DNA of 15,000 nucleotides from assembly GCA_002104895.1 (NCBI GenBank), contig MCFG01000097.1:20001-35000 (forward strand). The letters are read 5' to 3'. Position 1 is the stretch's first letter, and every line of letters begins with the position of its first letter. A model generated the notes under the pieces. It ran no database searches. It was not told the origin of the DNA and worked only from the letters and a program-made list of their open reading frames with translations. Below, in pieces: positions 8,329 through 15,000 of this stretch. The stretch comes from Anaeromyces robustus (lineage: Eukaryota > Neocallimastigomycota > Neocallimastigomycetes > Neocallimastigales > Neocallimastigaceae). The position numbers and the translations under genes are program-made.

Positions 8329-8550
8329 TAAAAATAAAATAAAAACTGTAACAACAATAGTAATAATAAAGATAAAATAACAACTGTAATAACAACAACA
8401 ACAACAACAATAATAATAATAATAATAATAATAATGATAAAAATAAAATAAAAACTGTAACAACAACAATAATAATAGTATAATACTATAATAACATTAA
8501 CAATATTTTTAATAAAGTAATAATAACAACAATAATAACAATGATATTAA
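8149..8550. repeat. AAT/AAC compound microsatellite with higher-order repeat
   Basis: Runs of AAT and AAC triplets broken by fixed non-repeat words. Two long units (8261-8372 and 8373 to about 8481) share the order: TAAAATAACAACTGTAATAAC, AAC/AAT run, ATGATAAAAATAAAAT, AAAAACTGTAAC, AAT run. A shortened relative covers 8211-8260. AAT and AAC both code for Asn, but the fixed words introduce TAA stops, so the array is not a poly-Asn exon in its present form. Confidence 0.9.
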
Positions 8551-9239
8551 TAAAATATAAAAAAATATATTCTTAATGGTTATTTTATATACAAGTTGAA
8601 CTTTATAAATTATTTTGTATATTGAAAGTATTTATATATATATATATTTTTTTAATATCTACTAAATAAATTTATATACAAATATATTTTTTTTCTTTCA
8701 TTCTTTTTGATGAGATAAAATATAATAAATTTCATTATATAGTATTTAAAAGTATATTGCTTATCTTTATTATTTATTTTAATTATAAAAGTATATGTTA
8801 CTTATCTTTATTATTTATTTTAATTATAATTATTAAAATTATCATAATTATAAAAGTTTTAAAATTACATTTTTTTTATTATAGTTTGGCTTTTTAATTA
8901 CTGTTTTTCCTTTAATTTTTACCTAAATTTAAAAAATAATTATATTTTGAATTATGTATACATTAAGTCATGTAAACCAATAACTAACGAGTTATTAGTA
9001 ATTTTTATAATAGAAAAATTGATAAATGTATTACAATTAATATTTTTTACCATTTTTATAATTATAATTTATAAAATTAATTTTTTTTTTAAAAAGTTTT
9101 ATATTTTTTTAATTTTATAAATTTATTTTTATTTAGAATTACTATTTTTTTTTTATTTTTTAAATAATTACTTTATAATAAATCTTACATATAAAATTAT
9201 TATTATTATTAATATTGTAATAACATTTACTATTATTAT
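8551..9239. other. A+T-rich intergenic region
   Basis: No coding frame or RNA gene is visible. It contains a 41-bp tandem duplication (listed separately), TATATA runs near 8634-8650, and a 7-bp stem AATAACT/AGTTATT with a 4-base loop near 8981-8998. Confidence 0.6.
8748..8829. repeat. 41-bp imperfect tandem duplication
   Basis: Two adjacent copies of AAAAGTATAT followed by a short variable piece (TG versus GTTA) and then CTTATCTTTATTATTTATTT plus TAATTATAA. The repeat period measured at CTTATC is 41 bp. Confidence 0.8.
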
Positions 9240-10060
9240 TTAAATAAATGAGTTTTTTCTTATTATTATTATTATTATTTTCATTATCATTCATAATAAT
9301 ATTTTTTTTTATTATTTTTATTTTTATTTTTATATTTAATATTATCTATTTATATATTTTATATATTTAATTATAGCTAATAATTATTTATATATTTAAT
9401 TAATAATTAATGATTTATTTATTTATTTATTTATATATTAATTAAATATTTATTTATAATAAAGTCATCTTACCATTATTATTTATTTATTAATATTATG
9501 TTTATTTATTTATTTATTTTTAATAATTAATTTATTAGTATTGGTCATTTATTTATTTATTAATATAATTAAATTTTAAAATTTTTATATATTAACTTTT
9601 ATTTTATTTAATTAATTAATTAATTATTTATTTATTTACTAAATTATTTATTTATAGTAATATATATTTATTTATTTATAGTTTTATTTATTTATTTATT
9701 ATGGAATATATTTATTTATTTATTTTATATCTATTTATTTATTTATTATGTATTATATCTATTTATTTATTATATATTTATTTATTGTATATTTATTTAT
9801 TTATTTATTTATTATGTATTATATTTTATTTATTTATAATATTATTTATTTATTTATTATATATTTATTTCTTAGGTATTTATTTATTTTATATATATTT
9901 ATATATTTATTATTTATATATGCATTTATTTATTTCATATATTTACTTATTATTTATTTATTTATTAATATATTTAGTAATAATTCTATTATTCTATTTT
10001 TCTATTTATTTAATATTATTTAAAATTTTTTTTAAAATAATATATTTAAAACAAATTTAA

Positions 10061-10091
<31 letters not shown>

Positions 10092-11089
10092 AATTAAAAT
10101 TAAATAATTATAATATTAATATTTATATTAATATCATTTGTATTTATTTAAATGTATACCATTTATTTACTTATTTAGATGAATTTTATTAAATATGTAT
10201 TAATTAAATTATTTAAATTTATTTAGTTTCATAATTAATATTTATTTAATTAATTATATTATTTTTAAATCAATTATTTATAAATCTATTTATTTATCAA
10301 TAAATAAATATATAAATAAATATAAAATAAATATATTTATAATATATTTAATATATAAGAATCACCGTTATTAATAATTCTTATGATTAATATGATGAAT
10401 ATGCACCCTATAAATTATTTATTATTTATTTATTTATTTATTTATATTTATTTATTTATTTATATTTGTTTATATTTATTAATTTATTTATTTATATATT
10501 ATTTACTTATATATTTATTTATTTATATTTAATTTTGTATTTATTTATTTATTTATTTTATATTATTTAATTAATAATATTGTATTTATTTATTTAATTC
10601 TATCTATTATTATATCATATTTATTTATTTATACTATATATATTTATTTAATTATATTATATTTTATTTATTTATATTAATTTTGTATTTATTTATTTAT
10701 GTCATATTTATTTATTAATGTGATATTTATTTATTTATTTATATTATATTTATTTATTTATATATATTTATTTAATTATATATATTACATAAATTTATTT
10801 TATATATATATATTTTTTTATAAATATATATATAATTATTTATATAATTATTTATATATTTATTATTATTTCATATTTATTCTGTATTTACTTATTTATT
10901 TAGATTCATTTATTTACTTTTATTTATTAAATATATTCAGTTATTTAAATATAGTTATAAACATGGTTATATTTTATTTTTATAAATTTTTTTTATTTAT
11001 TTATATTTTTTTTTAATAATAACCTATTATCATTTGTTTATTATAATTATACTTTTAATTATTATAATATTATTTATAAATTATTAGCT

Positions 11090-11121
<32 letters not shown>

Positions 11122-11882
11122 TGATTAACTATAATTAAATTATTTATTATTATTTATTTATTAATTATAATAAATATAATTTTATTTATTTTATTTTATT
11201 TTATTTTATTTTATTTTTTTTATTTTATTTTTATTGTACAATATTTTTATTATTATTTATTATTATTATTTATTATTATCTATGATATACTATTTTTATA
11301 TTATTTTTATTATTTTAATATTATTTATTTATTTATTAATTAATTATTTATTTATAGATTTATAATTTATTTATTTATTTTGTATTTATTTAAATGTATA
11401 TTATTTATTTATTTATTTAATATTGTTAATATTTATTTAATCGATTATCTATAGATTTATTTATTTAATTTATTGATTTATTAATTATTTATTTATTAAT
11501 TTACTATTAATTTATTTAATTTTGTATTTTCTATTTATTTAGTTATATTAGGTAATTTATTATTATTATTATTAAATATTTTATTTAATTATTTATAATA
11601 TATCTATTTATTTATTTATTTATTATAAAGTTTGATGTTATTTATTTATTTTATTTATTTATTTATTTAATAAATTTTGTATTCAGTAATTTATTTAATT
11701 TCAGGGTCATTCATTTATTTGATAATTAATATTCTATCATTCATACATTTATTTATTTAAATTATCATTATATTAATTAATTAATTTATTTTTATTCATT
11801 AATTAAATTATTTTATTCATATATTAAAATTATTTTTAAAAATTTTTTATTTATTTATTTATTTATCTATTTATTTATTTAT
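9240..11882. repeat. TTTA-rich degenerate satellite region, about 2.6 kb
   Basis: Nearly the whole stretch is built from TTTA/TTTAT words on the + strand, interrupted by TATATA, TTATTA and short non-repeat words. The bias is strand-specific, with T greatly exceeding A for over 2 kb. A short AATAAATA block at 10059-10092 has the opposite sense and could fold back onto neighbours. Long open frames here (for example 9701-10060 and 10699-11016) encode only Leu, Phe, Ile and Tyr from the repeat and are not genes. An island of more complex sequence sits at about 10355-10415. Confidence 0.88.
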
Positions 11883-12675
11883 AATATAATAAAAAATAAT
11901 AAAAATAAAAAAAAAGTAAAAAAATAAAAAAAATTAACTTTTAACAAAAAAAAAAAAAAAAAAAAAAAAAAAGGTAAGACTTTAAAAAAAAAAAAGAGAT
12001 AATAGATAACAATTATATAATTTCATGTATGAATAAATAAATAAATAAAATAAATAAAAATAAATAAATAAACATATAGATAAATAAACAAGTATTCATA
12101 AAAATAAGCAAAGTTATAAAAAGATATTATTATTCTTTAAAATAGTAAAGTATTATATTAACATATTCTTTTTTTTCTATATATATTTTAAATATCGTCT
12201 TATAAACTTTTTTTTTATTTTTTTAAAACGAAAAACCACTTCCAAAAAAAAAAAAGAGATAAAACTTATTTTAAAAGTACAGTTTTTTATTTTAATATTT
12301 ATTAAATTTCAACTATCTTTTTATTAACCGTATTTTAAAAACTATATAAAGGTATTATTTTAAATAATGTTTTAAAATATCATAAATTCTTTTTTATTTA
12401 ATGAAATTAGTCTTCTATTCTTTATAAATAAAAATTATATAGATATATAGTTATATTTTTTATTTAAAAATATCTTGTTGTATTTTTAATATACAATAAT
12501 ACTTTTCTTTTTCTTTTTTCTTTTTCTTTATTATTATTATTATTATTATTTTTTTTTCAATATTTTTGAAATTATTTTTATATATAAAAACAATATTTAA
12601 TAATATATTATTAAATATTTTTAAAATATCTTCATTTTTTAATATACAATTATAAAGAATAATAATAATAATAAA
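11883..12675. other. Upstream region of the recombinase-like gene
   Basis: Simple A/T DNA changing from T-rich to A-rich, with a 27-A run at 11946-11972. The word formed by an A run plus GAGATAA occurs twice (ending about 12003 and 12262). A TTCTTTTTC pyrimidine tract (about 12504-12528) and a TTA triplet run (12529-12550) precede the gene. No other coding frame is visible. Confidence 0.6.
12581..12590 (+). promoter_or_regulatory. Candidate TATA element
   Basis: TATATAAAAA 85 bp before the ATG of the recombinase-like gene, in a T-rich setting like dictyostelid core promoters. A competing TATATAAAGG lies at 12343-12352, about 325 bp upstream. Motif evidence only. Confidence 0.4.
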
Positions 12676-14088
12676 ATGGCTGACGTAGTTAAACCAAACC
12701 CATTTTTAGTTGGTGCTTATGTTTATAAAAATGAAGATTTATATGGTGCAGGTTCTGACATTCCAACTCAAATTCAAGTTATTGAAGGCTTTTGTAAATT
12801 AAAGAATTTAACTATTGTAGATTATTATATTGATAATGATAGTATTAATGATAAAATAGAAATAATAGATAGACCTGCCATTAAAAGATTACTCAACGAC
12901 CTTTCCACTGATAAAGTTAATATGGTTATTGTAAAGGATCTTGACTGTTTCGGTACCGATAATAAAAAGATAAAGAAGATTATTCAAACTTTATTAGCTA
13001 AACCAAAAAATAAATTTGTTGCTGTAGAAAATGATGTTATTATTGGTAGTAATTCTATGAAAGATGTTAATGAAAAATTAAAAGGTAAACTTAATAACAG
13101 ACACAAATACAGAATGGGTGGTCGTTTAAAGCCAAATGTTATTTTAAAGAAAATTTATAGTGCTCCTCATACTAATAATGTTATTTGTAGACCACCATTT
13201 GGTTATTTATTAAAATCAAATACTAAGAATGAATTTATTATTGATAGACCAGCAGCTGATATTGTAGTTGAAATTTTTGCTAAAATTATTGAAGGTTATT
13301 CCTATCAGAAGATTGCTAATAATTTCAATGAAAGAGGGGTTTTAACAGTTTCTCAATATGCTGAAAAGATGGGAAGAAATCCAAGAAAAGTTAGTACTCA
13401 ATGGAATACTTCTACTATTTATCAAATTGCTACTAATGAAATATATTTAGGTCATTTAGTTAAATCAAACTTTGGTAGACCAACTTATAAATCTAAAACT
13501 CAAAAAAGACCAGAAAAAATAGTTTATTATAATGCTCATGAACCAATTATTGATGAACAAACCTTTAAATTAGCTCAAAATGTTACTCATGGTAGAACTA
13601 AGAGTTCTACTCAAAAAGTTCTTAATACTAGAAGAGCTCCATTTGGTTATGATACTGATGAAAATAATAATAATAAATTTGTTATTGATCCAGAAGCTGC
13701 TGCTGTTGTTAGAACTATCTTTAATAGAATTATTCAAGGTTTCTTCTATTATCAAATTGCTGATGAATTTAATTCTACTGGTGTTTTAACTATTTCTCAA
13801 TATGAAAATAAAAAGGGTAAAAAACAAAGAAAGATAAGTACTAAATGGAATGTTTCCACTATATATAAATTAGTTAGAAATGAAGTTTATTTAGGTCATA
13901 TTGTAAAAATTAAAAAAGTAGTCGATGAATTAGATGGTACTTGTAAAAAAGAAAAAATAGTTATTCGTAATACTCATGAACCTATTATAACAGAAGATGT
14001 TTTCAAATTAGTTCAAAAGATTATACGTAGTAAACATGTTGCTAATATGTCTGATAGTGATACTGAAAAATCTGAACATATACTTTAA
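12676..14088 (+). CDS. Catalytically inactive large serine recombinase-like protein with two recombinase domains
   Basis: 470 codons, intronless, start AAAATGG after an AAT run. Residues about 12-125 match the catalytic fold of serine recombinases: an AYV strand, a TQIQVIEGFC helix, an IDRPAIKRLL motif (64-73) and a VIVKDLD strand (84-90). The catalytic residues are gone. Arg-x-Ser after the first strand reads Tyr17-Lys-Asn19, and Asp-Arg-x-x-Arg reads Asp90-Cys91-Phe-Gly-Thr94. Two 'recombinase' DNA-binding domains follow at about 172-300 and 319-447, starting PPFGY and APFGY 148 residues apart. Each has the IFxxIIxG, IAxxFN, GVLTxSQY, TIYxxxxNExYLGH and HEPII motifs of Firmicutes-type large serine recombinases. 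The zinc ribbon and coiled coil of the family are absent, so 470 residues is short. Recombination activity is not expected; sequence-specific DNA binding is the likely retained role. Codon use is host-like, indicating old acquisition. Confidence 0.85.
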   Translation: MADVVKPNPFLVGAYVYKNEDLYGAGSDIPTQIQVIEGFCKLKNLTIVDYYIDNDSINDKIEIIDRPAIKRLLNDLSTDKVNMVIVKDLDCFGTDNKKIKKIIQTLLAKPKNKFVAVENDVIIGSNSMKDVNEKLKGKLNNRHKYRMGGRLKPNVILKKIYSAPHTNNVICRPPFGYLLKSNTKNEFIIDRPAADIVVEIFAKIIEGYSYQKIANNFNERGVLTVSQYAEKMGRNPRKVSTQWNTSTIYQIATNEIYLGHLVKSNFGRPTYKSKTQKRPEKIVYYNAHEPIIDEQTFKLAQNVTHGRTKSSTQKVLNTRRAPFGYDTDENNNNKFVIDPEAAAVVRTIFNRIIQGFFYYQIADEFNSTGVLTISQYENKKGKKQRKISTKWNVSTIYKLVRNEVYLGHIVKIKKVVDELDGTCKKEKIVIRNTHEPIITEDVFKLVQKIIRSKHVANMSDSDTEKSEHIL

Positions 14089-14127
14089 ACACAACTATAA
14101 AAAATTTTTTTTTTTTTTATTTTAAAT

Positions 14128-14133
14128 AATAAA
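14128..14133 (+). terminator. Candidate polyadenylation signal
   Basis: AATAAA about 40 bp after the stop of the recombinase-like gene, inside an A/T-rich 3' flank. The motif is expected often by chance at this composition. Confidence 0.35.
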
Positions 14134-14155
14134 TAATAATTTTTTTTTTATTTTT

Positions 14156-14244
14156 TTTTTCAAAGTTTTTTTTTTTTTTTTTGATAATTTTTTAATGAAT
14201 TTTTTTTTACAAAAAAAAAAAAAAAAAAAAAAAACTTTGAAAAA
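14156..14244. repeat. 27-bp perfect T/A hairpin after recombinase-like gene
   Basis: Arm one is five T, CAAAG, 17 T (14156-14182). Arm two is 17 A, CTTTG, five A (14218-14244). The CAAAG/CTTTG pair fixes the register, so this is not just a T run facing an A run. The loop is about 35 bases, including further A. If transcribed it would form a long U-A helix in the 3' region of the upstream gene. Confidence 0.8.
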
Positions 14245-14295
14245 GAAAACTTTTTTTAAAAAAAAAACTAAACCAAAAATTAAAATCATAAAAAA

Positions 14296-14348
14296 CAAAC
14301 AAACAAACAAACAAAAATTATATATATATTCTTATTCTTATTCTTATA
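14296..14348. repeat. Short CAAA and CTTATT repeats
   Basis: CAAA five times (14296-14315), then a TATATA link, then two exact and one near copy of CTTATT (14331-14348). Confidence 0.85.
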
Positions 14349-15000
14349 TATAATTAATTATTACATATTACATAGTTTAATATAGCTTTATTTTTTTTTT
14401 TTATTTTTCTTTTTCATTTCTTATTAATTTTAATAATTTAATTTTTAGTTTTTAATTAACAATTTAATAATATATAAATATATTTTTTTCTTAATGTTTA
14501 ATTTTACTTTATATTAATATTAATATTCTTTTTTTTATTTTTCTTTTTTTTTTTTTTTTCTTTTACCTTTTTTCTATATTTCTATAATATCTTTTTAATT
14601 TTTTTATTTTTTTTTTTTTACTTATAAACAGTTTCAAAAGAAAATATTATATATTTTATTATATAATACTAATATATATTTATTAAACATATAAACATTT
14701 ATATATATTATAAAATATAAATAAATAAAAATAAAATTCTTAAAAAAAAAAAAAAAAAAAAACAAAAAAAAAAAAAAAGTATTAATTATTGGCATTATAT
14801 GAAATTCTATCAAAAGCTTTTTAATACTAATTTTATTTATTTATTAAATAATCATTTATATATATTATTGATATTGATTATTATTATTATTATTATTAAT
14901 TAATATCATATAATGAGAATCCATATTATGAATAATCATAAATTATGATACAATGAGAGAAAAAAAGAAAAAAAATAAAGATAAAAAAAAATAATGAAAA
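14349..15000. other. A+T-rich intergenic region to window end
   Basis: Homopolymer-rich DNA, including an A tract from 14742 to 14778 broken once by C. The segment 14779-14830 is slightly more complex but has no open frame. An ATG at 14994-14996 in an A-rich context could begin a gene beyond the window, but two codons cannot support that. Confidence 0.6.

Noticed and set aside
8074-8469. Minus-strand frames of Leu, Tyr, Cys and Ile
   Set aside because: They arise purely from reading the AAT/AAC array in antisense; no coding character.
9701-11016. Hydrophobic frames (9701-10060, 9748-10023, 10699-11016) resembling membrane proteins
   Set aside because: TTTA repeats have no stop in three frames and translate to Leu-Phe-Ile-Tyr; these are repeat artefacts.
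13570-13789. Small frames overlapping the recombinase-like gene on both strands
   Set aside because: They lie wholly inside the second recombinase domain, whose + strand frame has clear family motifs.
14122-14310. 62-codon minus-strand frame rich in Lys and Phe
   Set aside because: Product of the poly-T/poly-A hairpin; only homopolymer codons.
14994-15000. Possible start codon of a further gene at the window end
   Set aside because: The A-rich context is suitable, but only two codons are visible.

Overview
The window looks like nuclear DNA of a dictyostelid social amoeba (Dictyostelium-like). It is extremely A+T rich, with long homopolymer A and T runs, (AAT)n/(AAC)n and (TTTA)n arrays, compact intronless genes with A-rich start contexts (AAAATG), TATAAAA-plus-oligo(dT) promoter motifs, and codon use dominated by A/T-ending codons (TTA, AGA, CCA, GGT, CAA). 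The species cannot be fixed from the sequence alone.

Left part (1-7020): an inverted duplication of one gene for a von Willebrand factor A (VWA) domain protein. The right copy (4314-6788, + strand) is complete at 824 codons. The left copy (1749 down to 1, - strand) is open for 583 codons and runs off the window. The two are divergently transcribed, share about 240 bp of upstream DNA, and are separated by about 2.1 kb of simple-sequence DNA. I compared the arms base by base. They are identical except for a 2-base homopolymer length difference and seven substitutions, all inside one 386-bp stretch of the VWA region. This points to gene conversion or another patchy event. The 3' end of the right copy carries an exact 189-bp tandem duplication that leaves a spare 47-codon tail fragment behind the stop.

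Middle (7021-12675): no intact gene. It contains a 40-base T run, a decayed minus-strand coding remnant (about 7383-7740), two adjacent perfect hairpins, an AAT/AAC array with a roughly 112-bp higher-order unit, a 41-bp tandem duplication, and about 2.6 kb of degenerate TTTA-rich satellite (about 9240-11882).

Right part (12676-15000): one intact 470-codon gene whose product reads as a large serine recombinase of bacterial type that has lost its catalytic residues. The Arg-x-Ser motif reads Tyr-Lys-Asn, and the Asp-Arg-Leu-Gly-Arg-like motif reads Asp-Cys-Phe-Gly-Thr. Its DNA-binding 'recombinase' domain is present twice in tandem, and the zinc-ribbon and coiled-coil parts are missing. This looks like a horizontally acquired, domesticated DNA-binding protein and is the most novel item in the window. 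It is followed by a strong poly-T/poly-A hairpin and featureless A+T-rich DNA. I see no functional link between the VWA genes and the recombinase-like gene.
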